A stretch of 64,000 nucleotides of DNA from Thamnaconus septentrionalis (Eukaryota > Chordata > Actinopteri > Tetraodontiformes > Monacanthidae): the NCBI GenBank assembly GCA_009823395.1, contig CM020505.1, forward strand, positions 9,381,129 through 9,445,128, in the 5' to 3' direction. Below, one piece after another: positions 44,901 through 64,000 of this stretch. How positions within the stretch are numbered: position 1 is the first letter of the stretch; every line of letters begins with the position of its first letter. The notes under the pieces were generated by a model. That model made no database searches. It had not been told where the DNA came from and saw only the letters and a program-made list of their open reading frames with translations. The position numbers and the translations under genes are program-made.

Positions 44901-46305
44901 TAAGGATATTAGACCTACTGCAGTAAAATGTGTCTCTGTGTGTGTATTACAGCTGAGAACAAGATATGTCCCACAACTTTTATTTGTTTGCCTTTCTCCC
45001 TGTCCTCCTCCTTCAGTCTTTGTCACCATGACAAACACATCTGCTGCCACCTCCTCAGCCACTGCGGCCGCCTCCGTCCTCCCTGCTGCCACCAGCGGCC
45101 CAAACGTCCGTCCATCACGTTGCACCATAACACAGGGGACCACCCACTGCACCTGTGAGCCTGGATACACCATCTCAGGCAGGGACAGCAGCGTTTGCAC
45201 AGGTATAAATACGTGCCTTGTTCCTGCCACGGGTAGATACTGCCATGTTTTTAGTGTTGTGACCGTCTGTGGGTTGTTTGCCCTTAAGATATCGATGAAT
45301 GCGAGCTGTTCCATAACGGCCAGGCTGGAAGACTGTGTTTACATGCCTGTGTTAACACTCCCGGGGGCTACCGCTGCACATGTCCCAGCGGATACAACGT
45401 GACCCGAGATGGGCGCAGCTGCAAAGGTTTTTCTTTCTTTTTTTGTTGCTTTTACTCTGCCTGATTTAAAATAACAAGATGTTACAAGTACTCACAACTC
45501 CGGTTCAACCTGATTTACATAGTCATGTATGCATTCATATTACATTACCCTCTCTTGTGTTAAAATCCTTGAGGTGGAAGTATGCAGTAGATTGGGGCAA
45601 CTTGATAATGTTGTGCTGTGTCTGTGCTCTACAACAGATATTGATGAGTGTGCAACCAGGCAAAACAACTGCACAAAGGACCAGATGTGCATCAACACAT
45701 ATGGCGGTTTCCAGTGTGTCCGTGTTGACTGCCCCAAAATCCCAAACGCTACATACGTCAAGACATCACCCATGTAAGCATCGGCCACAATCAAGTTTTT
45801 ACATTCATGTTTTTATTTCAGTAGCTTTTGATTTGAGATGTACAGCGCTACGGAAATGAGGCCATTCAGCGATTTTCTTAAAAAAAACAAATGTTTTGAC
45901 TCGTTTCAACCAAGTTTCCCACTGTTCTTTGCTTTTCGCAGGCGCTGCGAACGAAACCCCTGTCCATTGGACAACAAGGCGTGCTCACAGACACCCAATT
46001 CTTTCTCCTACCATTACCTGGCAGTGGTGTCCAACCTGTCTGCTCCTCGGGTCATGTTCCGGGTCTCGGCGTTGCGCCCGATAGGTGACACGCTTCGCTT
46101 CTCCCTCCTCGGAGGAAGGCTCGCACGCCGCCACTTCACGGTGCAGCGTTCTGACCGTGTGACAGGGCAGCTGATGCTGGTGAGCCCCGCGCAGGGCCCT
46201 GTCACGCTGGAGGCAGAGGTGGAGATGAGCGAGCTGGAGAGGCGAGTCCAGATAGGGAGGTACATCACCAAAGTCACCATGTTTGTTTCCCAGTATGAGT
46301 TCTAG
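41981..46305 (+). CDS. fbln7: Fibulin-7
   Basis: Secreted extracellular-matrix glycoprotein of the fibulin family, which in mammals mediates cell adhesion. Eight coding exons: 41,981-42,052; 43,846-44,005; 44,089-44,259; 44,633-44,758; 45,017-45,202; 45,289-45,426; 45,638-45,773; 45,942-46,305 (TAG). They sum to 1,353 nt, 450 aa, with all GT-AG borders in phase. Order: signal peptide (residues 1-24, one exon); coiled-coil-prone helix (about 25-77); sushi/CCP domain (about 78-134, TCPKLEAPTNGRK); EGF-like (about 135-176); Thr/Ala-rich linker with a degenerate EGF (about 177-238); two calcium-binding EGF modules with DIDEC starts (about 239-284 and 285-325); and the fibulin-type C-terminal module, which contains RCERNPCP, FTVQRSDRVTGQL and ends VTMFVSQYEF. 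Human fibulin-7 is slightly shorter and has the same order, including the diagnostic sushi domain. No damage is seen. Confidence 0.97.
42448..42496. repeat. (ATT)n microsatellite in fbln7 intron 1
   Basis: About eight ATT units followed by mixed GTT/ATT triplets. Confidence 0.9.
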
Positions 46306-46522
46306 GACGGGATGAATGAAGGATGATGTATGTTTTAAGGCTTGATCGCTGAACAGAAGTGTTAGTCAGGTGCTGTGTAAACAATCATGGATGTGCAACC
46401 ATTTTTATGCACCTGTATTATTTAATGTTATATTTTCACTGTGCTGTATATATGTGTATGTGTGTATATGTGTACATATATACATGCATATATGTATATA
46501 TTTTTGTTGCACAGGCACACAC

Positions 46523-46528
46523 AATAAA
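46523..46528 (+). terminator. fbln7: fbln7 polyadenylation signal AATAAA
   Basis: First canonical AATAAA after the fbln7 stop codon, about 220 nt downstream. Confidence 0.6.
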
Positions 46529-48486
46529 TGTCTAAAACATAATAAGCTAGAGGAGAGACAAGGTGATGTATATTTTATTTTAATCATAAGAACAAGAACT
46601 TTGTGTGAATTAAATATAACATATGTATTGTACCAAGACATAAGAATGTTTAGGACAAAGAAAGGTTGTACAACATGATGTAGCAAAGTATGTAGCATCC
46701 TGGAAGACAGCGATATTTGTGTGTTGCGACAGTGGTGCTTGCTTGTGACATTTCTCTTAGCTGTATTAGATATTTTACTTGTACTGACTTATACACTCCT
46801 CTCCGAAGAACAGTCATGATGATGATCACTTTGCCTCCAACGCAATCATTAAAATACAATTAGGACCCCATGAAAGTTTAAATGTGTGATTCATTAGTAT
46901 TGTATTTCGGTGTTCATATATTTTGTAACAGAGTTACACCTAGATCATTTGGGGTAAACTGTATATGTCATCCAATGCACTACTGCTGAGTGTTGAAAAT
47001 CCGGAGAAAAACATACCGATGAGGTGACATAATGTGTTGGTTTTCCAGAGACCAACTGAACATCTTCAGTCGCAATGGGGGTTGAGAATGATAGATGATC
47101 GCATTGGGGGTGGGGTGGTGGTTAGTTTAACTGCAAGATCCTGGAGAAGATTACACAAGAAGGGAAAAGGATGCAGAGAGAACAGGGTACAGGCAGAGTG
47201 TGAGAGCAGAAGGCTGAATGAAGAATGGGTCACATCAGACTGTCAGTTGCCCGCCGCCCTGAGCATACACACACTGAAGTGATGAAGGTCTTTATTAACA
47301 CTCAAACGGGCTACTCGGTTTTTGGCGCCTCTTCTGACAAGCAAATATGAAATGCTACGTGCATCTGGAGCTATTTCAGAAAGAAAGGAAGAAAGAAAGA
47401 AAGAAAGAAATGCCACATAGACTCCCGAATCTCTGCTTGAAAACCCGCAGTCTGAAATCTGCTGACTTTGACTGTGCCGTTCCACTTTTCACCTCTAAGT
47501 GTTCTTGTTTTCTCTCAGCTGTTATATAATCTTACATCTATCTTTTCATCCCTCTGAGCCCTCTCCTCTATCTCCAGGATTCTTTCTCCACAGCCCTCTC
47601 CACTGTGGCTCAGTCTGTGCAGATAAAAAAATCCCTCCTTTTCAGTCCTGGAGTGAAATCAATATCCTGATCTCAGTGTGGTCGTGAGGTATGGTCATAA
47701 GAAACCGGCACTCTCTCCGGCTGGGTTATCACAGGTAGTCTCTTATTGAAAGGGAATACCTCAGTCCAGTCTGAATTGGAACAAAGGAGATAGGCTGTGT
47801 CTGCTGAGGCTCCATGTAGTGCAGACAGGACTTTGGCTCTGAGCTATTTGATGTCGGGGTGGGTGGACAGGTGAGCGGAGGAGAGAGAGAAGGAGAGAAG
47901 GAGAGAGGGGCGAGAGAGTGATGACAGCATGCGGTCATTTCACAGTTCCACATTAAATACCTAATTTGTTGTTGAAGACGGAAGGAAGGCAGGAAGGAAG
48001 GAATGAAGGAGGACCTCTGATCTGCATCACACCAGATACGTAACATCATTATTTTTGGGGTATTTTCTTTCTTTCTTTCTTTAAAATTTAGAACTCATTT
48101 TGTATCTAGAACTGCAACTCAACCACGAATCTCTTGGGCATTTATAACATTGTAATACACTGCCACCTGCTGAGCTCAGAGGGGACTGTTGGCTCAGTGC
48201 GATGCCCTGTATAACACATTTGTGTATTCACAGGTTGGGGGGTTATTTTATTTTTAGGTTAAAAAATGGGTGCAAAGATGGAATAGCTAGATGTCAGATG
48301 TGAAACCAAATCACAGCTCCATGCAATGCATCCCAGACTGCAGGCTGTAGCGCCTGCAAACGTAACTGCCAATCCTCTGCATTAGCGCCTGTCTGTTCAT
48401 CGACGTATCCACTAGATGGCGGTCGAACAAGGTAAACCGCATTTCCAAATATCAAAATAAGGATTTTATTATTACAGTATCCATCT
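46529..48486. other. Intergenic region fbln7-kif7, left part
   Basis: No gene is supported. The stretch holds a (GAAA)n run at about 47,380-47,410, a purine-rich GA tract at 47,870-47,920 and a (TTTC)n run near 48,066-48,082. Confidence 0.6.
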
Positions 48487-48580
48487 ATCATCCATTTTCA
48501 ATACCCGCTTCCTTCTGGGTTGCGGAGGTCTGTTGGAGCCTTTGTCATAGGAGAAAGGCAGGGTGACACCATGGACAAGT
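48487..48580 (+). repeat. Degenerate interspersed repeat, one end
   Basis: Contains ATACCCGCTTCCTTCTGGGT, GTCTGTTGGAGCC and GGCAGGGTGACACCATGGAC, a diverged relative of the block at 40,190-40,285. Confidence 0.7.
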
Positions 48581-48744
48581 CTGTTACAATATGTAACAAC
48601 ATAAATACTTATTTTTATTTTATTTCATTTTTCAAAGCACTAGCAATGTTCATCAAAATAATGACAAACCTCCACACAGTCATAACTTACCTGAAACAGT
48701 TACACATTTTCTATGTACTGTTATACTGCTACTAATCACATATA

Positions 48745-48930
48745 GGGGCGACACGGTGGTGCTGCCGCCGCCGCACAGCAAGAAGGTTGTGGGTTCGAGT
48801 CCTGGCCTGCGACCTTTCTGTGTCTGCGTGGGTTCTCTCCGGCTTCTCCGGCTTCCTCCCACAGTCCAAAACATGCGTGTGAGGTGAATTGGAAACTCTG
48901 GCGACTTGTCCAGGGTGTCTGGTCTTGCTT
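48745..48930 (+). repeat. tRNA-headed interspersed repeat, opposite end
   Basis: Begins GGGGCGACACGGTGGTG, includes a tRNA B-box-like GGTTCGAGTCC at 48,792-48,802, then GCTTCCTCCCACAGTCCAAA, and ends near GTCCAGGGTGT. This is the tRNA-like end of the same abundant teleost repeat family seen at 48,487-48,580, in the opposite orientation. The A-box region is deleted, so it is an inactive copy. Confidence 0.8.
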
Positions 48931-49179
48931 TACTACCACCGGGATGCTCAGTGTGAAGGCCACACCCAGAGCTCCGCCCCGCCGTCACCCAGGGTTCCTC
49001 CTCTGGACTCCCCCACTTCCATTCTCCATAAAAAATGTCCTGCGGTATCCCGAAGCGGTGGTGTAACTTTTGCTAAACTGAAGTAAGTCGTATAAACTAT
49101 CTACGGCACCATAAAGCTACTTGCTCCCTCCTTGTTGACTGTATCGTCAACCTAGTGATGTGAAAGTGTAGTTTAGTTG

Positions 49180-49510
49180 TCGCCCCAGAAAGCGGCGTGC
49201 TGTCCTGTCCTCATGTTTTGATTTTGTTCGTGCGCACTGCCCACCGCTAGCCTGCTAACTGTAGCCTCGCCAAAGTTCTCGGATAAGCAACACCAGCAAA
49301 CGAGCGCTCAAGTCGTCGCGTAAATTCACGAAAAGAAAGCTCAATTGGAGCGACGAGTGATTTTTTTTGTTTAGTTTGTTTTTGACAAGCAGTTGCCGTG
49401 TGAAACAACTTTTCCCGGTGGCTAGCTGAAGGGACTTTGCTAGCATTCCCCGGTTGTTAAACTTTGCAGTAAAGTTATTTTTGAGTGGGAAAGATGGGAC
49501 GAACAACGTA
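49180..49510 (+). promoter_or_regulatory. kif7: Probable kif7 promoter / non-coding first exon
   Basis: A locally CpG-rich patch (about 49,190-49,330) lies 0.7 kb upstream of the first coding exon. A possible donor GTAAAC is near 49,509. The coding exon is preceded by an acceptor CTTCCCCTCAG at about 49,939 followed by about 60 nt of untranslated sequence. A spliced 5' UTR exon is therefore likely, but its limits are inferred. Confidence 0.4.
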
Positions 49511-50000
49511 AACTATTTACGTGGCTTATGATAAAGTAATGTAAATCGGAATAATGATGCTTAATATGTATACCTAATTATGAGAAAGAAAACACATTTC
49601 ATTCTTTAATTTATCAAACCCTTTTGTCAGTTATCATTTATGCTGCCCGACCTTTTACACACGGATAACTTTACCTCCTGCATCAGTTTTAATGCTCCCA
49701 ATCATAAGATGCAACTTCTCTACTGTGGCGTTTTATGTGTTCCCCGTTGCTCATTATTTTCTTCAGAAAACAATCTTTTCATACTGCAGTGCAAAATCAG
49801 TGCAAATGCCACATCCAATGTGTACTGAAGATGTACATTGCATTAGTATGTGTTCAATTACCAATAATGGTTGTCATTATCACACTTCATCTTGCAAACA
49901 GAACACATATCGTAACAGATGTTTTCTCTTCCCCTCAGCAGCCCAAAGATGATCCAGACGTAGCACAAGAACAAAGACGATTTCCAACACTGCGGCAGAA

Positions 50001-58364
<8,364 letters not shown>

Positions 58365-58403
58365 AGAAAAAAAAAAAACACATCTGTTATCTGTGGTTTT
58401 TTT

Positions 58404-58783
58404 TAAAGGCCCCATATTATGCCAGATTCACATCACCAGTGTGTAGAAAATGTCCAGCTTGTCGGTGAACAAAAATGAGTCCGTTCACAGTTATTGTTTT
58501 ACTTTTCAGAACATGTGTGTTAAAACACATGTCTGGGGAAATCAGCCCTTTGTGATGTCACTGATACCTCCACTTCCACATATGTGGATGGTCCAACAAA
58601 GCATTAGCTTGTACTGGAAGCTAATATTTAATCTTTCTGCAGGAGGCGATAAACAGAGGGCTAAATATGCTGTGTGAAGAGGTTTGCAGGTAAGTTAATT
58701 TAATTTAAGTGAGCACAGCTGGTGTACGGGTGTCTGGGGTGACAAATAAAAATCTGAAAATGGGCATAATATGGGACCTTTAA
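58404..58783. mobile_element. MITE in the kif7 3' UTR
   Basis: TTAAAGGCCCCATATTATGCC at the left (about 58,404-58,424) and its inverted copy at the right (58,763-58,783) match at 20 of 21 positions. The element is about 380 bp, has no transposase and starts about 40 nt after the kif7 stop codon. The outermost bases are TTAA on both sides, which could be a piggyBac-type target duplication or part of the inverted repeat. It contains AATAAA at 58,745-58,750. Similar termini (AAAGGTCCCATATTATG) are common in fish genomes. Confidence 0.85.
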
Positions 58784-58966
58784 AATGTGACGTCTATTGT
58801 ACAACTTGTTTTTTTTACTTGTACATAATGTGTCTTTTTTAATGGTCATGTAAACCCACTGATTTTCTGTCAAGCACTTTCACTCCGATAAAGTTCTGTG
58901 CCATTACATTAACTAAGCAGGAATGTGGTCTACCTGTAAGTGATAAATTGCTTTCATCGTTACGTC

Positions 58967-58972
58967 AATAAA
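58967..58972 (+). terminator. kif7: Second candidate kif7 polyadenylation signal
   Basis: AATAAA downstream of the MITE, about 600 nt after the stop. Either this or the AATAAA inside the MITE (58,745-58,750) probably ends the kif7 transcript. Confidence 0.45.
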
Positions 58973-59679
58973 TTTAGATTCATTTTTTCATTCACTTTTT
59001 ATAACCACGTAGTCTTTTGAATTTCTAATGTATTTTACATTAAAAAATTCCTTTTTTTTTCGTACTTTGACAGTCTTTTATTTCCATTCGCAGTAGTTGG
59101 TATTTGATTGTTTTGTATGCTCCCCACATACTGGTATTAAGTAAAAAAAAAAAAAAAAAAAGAAATGTCACTTGACATGATGTTTCATTTCGGGACGTCA
59201 CATCACCTCAGCCACAATCCTCTGGATTCTGTAAAATAAAATAGCAATGCTAGTCTCGAAACAAATTTCTTATTAGAATTTATATGTATATATTTTTTGC
59301 ATTGCAATTTAAATGAAGCATTATTGTAGCTAGTAATTAATAAGGAGCATAATCCGAATTTGTATTCTCTCCTCACAAGGATTAATAAATGTTTCTGTTC
59401 TGTATAGAAAAAGATCAGGCGTGAGTTGAATTTCAGCAGCAGAGGGCAGTGTTTTCCTAGTGTATTCTCAAAGTCGTACCGAGTCGTGCTCTCTGGCTTG
59501 ACATGTAAAGTGTTTATTACACATACATGCTTTTCCCTTGTGACGCCCCGAAATAAAATGATTTTCTTAACTAATAGATTGTACTTCACTAATACTTTAC
59601 ACTGTGATAACCAGACAAGGGATCGTTTGTCAAGAACCTCATATCATACACAATGAAAATGGATTATATAGAGAAGAAG

Positions 59680-59681
<2 letters not shown>

Positions 59682-59723
<42 letters not shown>

Positions 59724-59750
59724 GTTGTTGTTGTTGTTGTTGTCGTTATT
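59682..59750. repeat. (ATT)n-(GTT)n microsatellite
   Basis: About 14 ATT units followed by six GTT units. Confidence 0.9.
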
Positions 59751-60081
59751 AGTTAGTTTCTTCACTACAGTTGCATTCTTGGAGTGGAGCGATTTGTCAT
59801 GCCTTGTAAAAAAAAAAGAAGAAGGAAATCTCTTGCCCTCGCAAGCCACCGTAATATGTGTTACATTTTATCACCACCGGAGGGCGCTGAGTCAGATCGT
59901 GTGAATTTGACGAACGGAAATTTTTTTTAATTAATTTTGGATCAGTTTCTTCACATATTATCAGGCAATGGTTGATTTCTCTTCTCAATATTCTAATATG
60001 CATATATACATATGTGTATATAAATATAGAATATGGATATATAATACGAGGATATACATATGCAGTATACATATATACACG

Positions 60082-60082
<1 letters not shown>

Positions 60083-60160
<78 letters not shown>
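60083..60160. repeat. (GT)n-(GA)n compound microsatellite
   Basis: About 20 GT units followed by about 18 GA units, just upstream of the promoter-like region of the mir-9-3 host. Confidence 0.92.
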
Positions 60161-60162
<2 letters not shown>

Positions 60163-60289
60163 CGCGGAAGCACCTTTATATGGACACCCCAAATGACAAT
60201 TTCATCATGTGTTCGCCCCCAATACCTCCCTCCGAAAAAAGGGAGCACGCACACGCACAGAGAGAACGCATCCGATTGGTAGGTGGCAT

Positions 60290-60790
60290 CCTGCCGTCTG
60301 CATGACGTCACCGCAGCCGGAGGTGGCGGGGGGCAATTGGAAAAATAAGGCAGAGAGGAGGTGAGAGGAGATCACTCGAGATTGCATTAGGGGAACCACG
60401 CACACACGCGCGCGCACATATATAGACCAACGAGAAGCCATCACACACATACACACACACTCTCTCTCTCACTCACTCACACACCCACACCCACACACCC
60501 TATCTGGCCGTCCGGCTGACAGCAGCTGACCGACCTGCGGCTCCTCGTCACGGATACAAACGCGCCGCTGAGCGGGGAAACGTGGTTCCGCGGGCTCGGC
60601 GCCGTCCAGCCCAGGCTGCGCGGGAACTCACGTGTGGTGTTGCACCTCTTGGAGCGGGAACGATGCTGTCGGCCGTCCTCGTCCCCACCACTGGATGTGT
60701 TCGTGTCCGCGGTCCCGAGAGGAAGCTTCTTCTTCTTTTTCTTTTTTTTTTTTTTTTTGACTGCGCCGTCAAAGTGAGTGTCATGATGCT
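60290..60790 (+). promoter_or_regulatory. CpG-rich promoter-like region of mir-9-3 host transcript
   Basis: G+C and CpG content rise well above the flanks (for example 60,540-60,670), and ORFs are short and non-homologous. A consensus donor (AAAGTGAGTG, GT at 60,774-60,775) could end a non-coding first exon. In human, mir-9-3 is processed from a spliced long non-coding host RNA whose promoter lies upstream in the same orientation. The assignment here is by position, and the start site is not determinable. Confidence 0.45.
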
Positions 60791-61957
60791 CGGTTAGTTT
60801 CCGCTGTACATCATCCCTCTCCTGTCAGTGAACGCATCTCATCCTGAGTCGAGCCGGCCTGGTTTGTCACACTGAGTCTTTTGATGCTTCCATTCTGCAC
60901 TGTGTTTGAGGCTGTTCTGTAGATTAGCACGCGGCTTAGATTCGTTCTGTTGAAGAATTTTAATGTGTTATAGGTGACGAGGACAGTCAGAGTTTTATGA
61001 CATACACCCCCCCGCCCCCCTGGAGGCAACTTCACGCCTCCAGGGCCTGTGGCGTGAGGCTCATGTGCAGTCGCAGTGTTGTTTTCAGACGGAATTAACC
61101 GCCGAACAAACATGTAATTGTCGTCATGCGTGAGAGAGTTTCTAACCAGATATAAGCAGAAAGTGACGTAAGGCCTCGTCAGTGCGTTTCCTCTGCACTT
61201 GTGAAGCCTGACGTCAGACGTGTGACAAAGGAAAGCGAGAGTTGGTCGGGAGGTGACAGGAGGAAAAAGGGGGAAACGTGTGGAATATGGTGATATGGTG
61301 CAGGCGAAGTTAGGCTGAACGCTGCATTCTTAAGAACTGCTGCCGTTTTTGTAACATACGAAAATGTGTAGTTCAAACATTGGAAACAGAACTGTATCAG
61401 TAATAGCAGGCACTGGCAGCAGTGTGTGCATTTCTAAAGATAAAACATGCAATATTTTATTCAAAGTCTTGGGCCATTGTTTAAATTCGTTTATCATATA
61501 TTTGTTCATTTTGTAGATATGATTGAACATTATCTCTAATTAAAAGAAGGCTTTGTATGGAGAAGCAGCAAAAGGCCTGATGACATGCTTTGCCTGAACA
61601 CTTTGAAGTTGAATGAAAAATGTCCCTTTGAAATTCCGACAGCAAAGTTTGTCTTTGGATCTGTGTGCAATTAACCACATTTGAATGTTTGGCTATAAAG
61701 TTAATAGGCAAGCATGAGCAGGAGTTCTGTCTCTCGAGGAAAATAACATTTGTGACAGTGTACCTGTGTAATAAAAATACACAAACTGGAAATATAAATA
61801 TATTGGTGATGTTTTAATTAAATGCATATAAAAATGTACTGTTAAGGCTCCTGCAGAATTAATCAGACCTGTAACTTGGCATGTATTAACTATGTAATAA
61901 TCCCTTTTGTTCCCAGGATGCTTTACTTTCACCAATCGGCCTGTTTGAATCAACAGC

Positions 61958-62045
61958 GGAGCCTGTTCCTGTCTTTGGTTATCTAGCTGTATGAGTGTTA
62001 ATCATCCATCATAAAGCTAGATAACCGAAAGCAGGAATGACCTCC
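61958..62045 (+). ncRNA. mir9-3: microRNA precursor mir-9 (mir-9-3 type)
   Basis: Neuronal microRNA that controls neural progenitor proliferation and differentiation. The 23-nt mature miR-9-5p is present without mismatch at 61,972-61,994 (starts TCTTTGGTTATC). The 3p arm is at 62,011-62,032 (starts ATAAAGCTAGATAACC) with one difference at its last base. The arms pair over about 20 bp around a 16-nt interval, and the lower stem continues as TTCCTG/CAGGAA and GGAG/CTCC. The lower-stem sequence (GGAGCCTGTTCCTG) resembles the human mir-9-3 precursor more than mir-9-1 or mir-9-2. The position about 3.6 kb downstream of kif7 also fits human 15q26.1. The same hairpin on the minus strand would not give miR-9. 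Confidence 0.97.
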
Positions 62046-62716
62046 AAACTCCCAACCTGCTGCTGCTCCAGGGATCAAAGGGGACAAAACACATCACATT
62101 TGTCAGGTTGGTTTTAGACTCTTTCATCTATTTAATGCTTGTTGTATAAGATTATATCCTTGATCATGTAAAAAAAAAAAAAAAAAAAGCTTAACAAAAG
62201 TAGCAGGAATTAAACTCCAGTGTCTTTTTACCAGTTGTCTAAATTAAAATTGCAACTTTGGAGCAGCGTGATACAGCAAGTTGCAGCACACAAATTCTAA
62301 TTACTCTATTTTGAGGAAGGGCCGAATGAAAGATTTTCTCTGAATAGTTAGTAATTACTTGACTTATGAATGGTTTTGCCTATCGTGTCCTCTAGATATA
62401 GAGGATAAGATATTTAAGATCATCACATCTATGATCTTAAATCATTCTCATGATGTATTTGAACAGTAAGACTATTTCACTGGATTTGGTGAATGAAGCA
62501 GGCCAAGGATTCCTTTACAAGCCACATTTCAGTGCAATCCTCAGTGCAGCTGAACCCGCCTCACACAGTTCAGTGCAGGATTAGCTCAAATAGCACTGCA
62601 GAAACCCCCAAATGTTTCATTTGGTATCAGGTTCCTGTCGTTAGAAATTAGAAATGTAGGGTGTTTCTGTTTTGTTTTTCACTTGCATGTTTGTTCTTCT
62701 GTGGTGGTGGTGGTGG

Positions 62717-62789
<73 letters not shown>

Positions 62790-64000
62790 AACCTAACAGT
62801 CCAGCATCTATTAATTTCATTTTGCTTTCATGCTACATTCAAAAACACCATGACTACATTCCCCATGTTTAAAAAGACAACTCTAAGATCTGATGTTGTG
62901 CTTGTGGCCAATTCTGTTAATACATCTTGTAAGTGAGAAAGCAAAGGATAATTCCACAGGATTAATTGGCCCCAAAAAGACTAAGTCAAGGCCTTCTCTT
63001 GCAGCGGTTTATGTCAGACTAGTGCAGGTTAGAGCGCAGCCTCCCTCAGCACTGGCACATCACACTGACTTTTAGGAAGCCATCTTGACGCCGTCTCTCT
63101 GCTGCTTCCAAAATGGTTGTTTAGACCAATCAGAACCACTTAGTCCATCGTTAGATGCCTCTCACACAATAATCAGTCAGTCCTGAAACCTTCCCTAAAA
63201 AAACCTACCTTTCTAGTTATTTGACAAAGAAAAGGCCAAAGGTAGGATGTCACTCAGACCTACTTTAGGCCAGTGCTTCACCGTAAACTCAGTACTTTCA
63301 CACAACACACTTATCTGATATTTAAAAGAAGTGAACAACACTACCAAAAAAAAAAAAAAAAAAATCAAGACAAAATTGAGAGACAAGAGAGACAAGGATC
63401 TCTAAAGCAAAAATCTTGTTGCAATTACATCCTTTATAATAAAAAAAAAATCAAAATCAAATTGAAAAAAAAAATAGATTTGTTTTGTGTGTCCTCAGAG
63501 TGTTTTCATTTTTGGACATTCATGCAAAGATAACAAAATAGTTAAGTAATTGTCAAACCTTCAGGTATTAGAAGATGATTAAAAATCAAACCACAATTAT
63601 TTCTCAAATCTTCTGTGGCAATTTACCTGCATAACAACACCAAATCAATTATTAAGATTATAATAAAGTCTTTCTATTTCTAACTATTTTTCTGCCATTG
63701 TCACTCTTTTAAATAACAACTGTGTTTTTTTTTTTATGGTGTAAACCTATATTTCAGCCTATCACTATTCAATTTAATATATTTAAACATCATTTGAAAA
63801 GAAAAGAAAAGAAAAAAGATAAGCAGTGAGTTGGACCGCAAGGAATTTATTCTTCCTTGCATTATTTCTTTCCTCTCTGGCACAAATTCAAAGCCCTCAA
63901 AAACAGGCCTGCGGGCGGGTAAATTCAACAGTCTGCGTTAATTAATGTTGCCCTTTTAATTTGGATCAACAATCTGTGCCTAATCGCAGGAGCAATTAGC
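62046..64000. other. Sequence downstream of mir-9-3
   Basis: No coding exon is supported. It has poly-A at 62,170-62,188, (GTG)n/(ATG)n at 62,701-62,788 and poly-A at 63,344-63,364. It ends in a compact, low-repeat block at about 63,880-64,000 with repeated TTAATTAAT and CAATTAG motifs that looks like a conserved non-coding element and continues out of the window. Confidence 0.5.
62701..62788. repeat. (GTG)n-(ATG)n microsatellite
   Basis: Five GTG units followed by about 23 ATG/GAT units. Translation gives a meaningless poly-aspartate run. Confidence 0.95.

Larger units (their letters stand above)
58973..60289. other. Intergenic region kif7 to mir-9-3 host
   Basis: No gene supported. It holds (ATT)n/(GTT)n at 59,682-59,750 and a (GT)n-(GA)n compound microsatellite at about 60,083-60,160. 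Confidence 0.6.

Noticed and set aside
48750..48810. A functional tRNA gene with a B box
   Set aside because: No complete A box, acceptor stem or anticodon arm; it is the tRNA-like head of a degenerate interspersed repeat.
59664..60311. ORFs with poly-Asn, poly-Leu, Cys-Val and Arg-Glu runs
   Set aside because: Translations of the (ATT)n and (GT)n-(GA)n microsatellites.
62661..62936. ORF with a long poly-aspartate run
   Set aside because: Translation of the (ATG)n microsatellite; no flanking coding similarity.

Overview
The window is nuclear genomic DNA of a ray-finned fish, most likely a percomorph teleost. Evidence: GT-AG intron-split vertebrate genes, short introns (mostly 80-650 bp in the kinesin gene), dense (CA)n, (GATA)n and (ATT)n microsatellites, and degenerate copies of teleost-type transposons (RTE-clade LINE, hAT, tRNA-headed interspersed repeat, MITE). 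There is no bacterial gene organisation, so no operons or ribosome binding sites are expected.

Layout. Positions 1-32,790 hold no gene I can identify. They hold simple repeats, an RTE-type LINE 3' fragment (20,820-21,440, minus strand), an hAT transposase remnant with a terminal-inverted-repeat-like end (about 24,330-25,295), and one good but unidentified candidate coding exon on the minus strand (13,491-13,566). The right part carries three multi-exon protein genes and one microRNA. clec18 (CAP, two EGF-like and a C-type lectin domain) is on the minus strand at 38,787-32,791. fbln7 (fibulin-7) is on the plus strand at 41,981-46,305. kif7 (Hedgehog-pathway kinesin-4) is on the plus strand at 50,001-58,364. 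The mir-9 hairpin (mir-9-3 paralogue) is at 61,958-62,045, downstream of a CpG-rich, promoter-like stretch at about 60,290-60,790. I rebuilt the exon structure of all three genes by matching reading frames, splice sites and intron phases. kif7 gives 1,349 codons plus a stop (human about 1,340 aa). fbln7 gives 450 codons plus a stop (human about 440).

How they relate. clec18 and fbln7 are divergent, with about 3.2 kb between their start codons; both encode secreted proteins. fbln7, kif7 and mir-9-3 lie in tandem. kif7 and mir-9-3 are also close neighbours on human 15q26.1, which supports a conserved block; clec18 and fbln7 are elsewhere in human. No functional link among all four genes is implied.

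Main points for a second look: an apparent 1-nt deletion in the CAP-domain exon of clec18; a GC instead of GT donor in the fourth coding-exon/intron junction of kif7; a MITE with 21-bp terminal inverted repeats just 3' of the kif7 stop that contains a polyadenylation signal; the unidentified spliced exon at 13.5 kb; and the 5' half of the window as a gene-poor, possibly regulatory region. I found no wholly new biological system.
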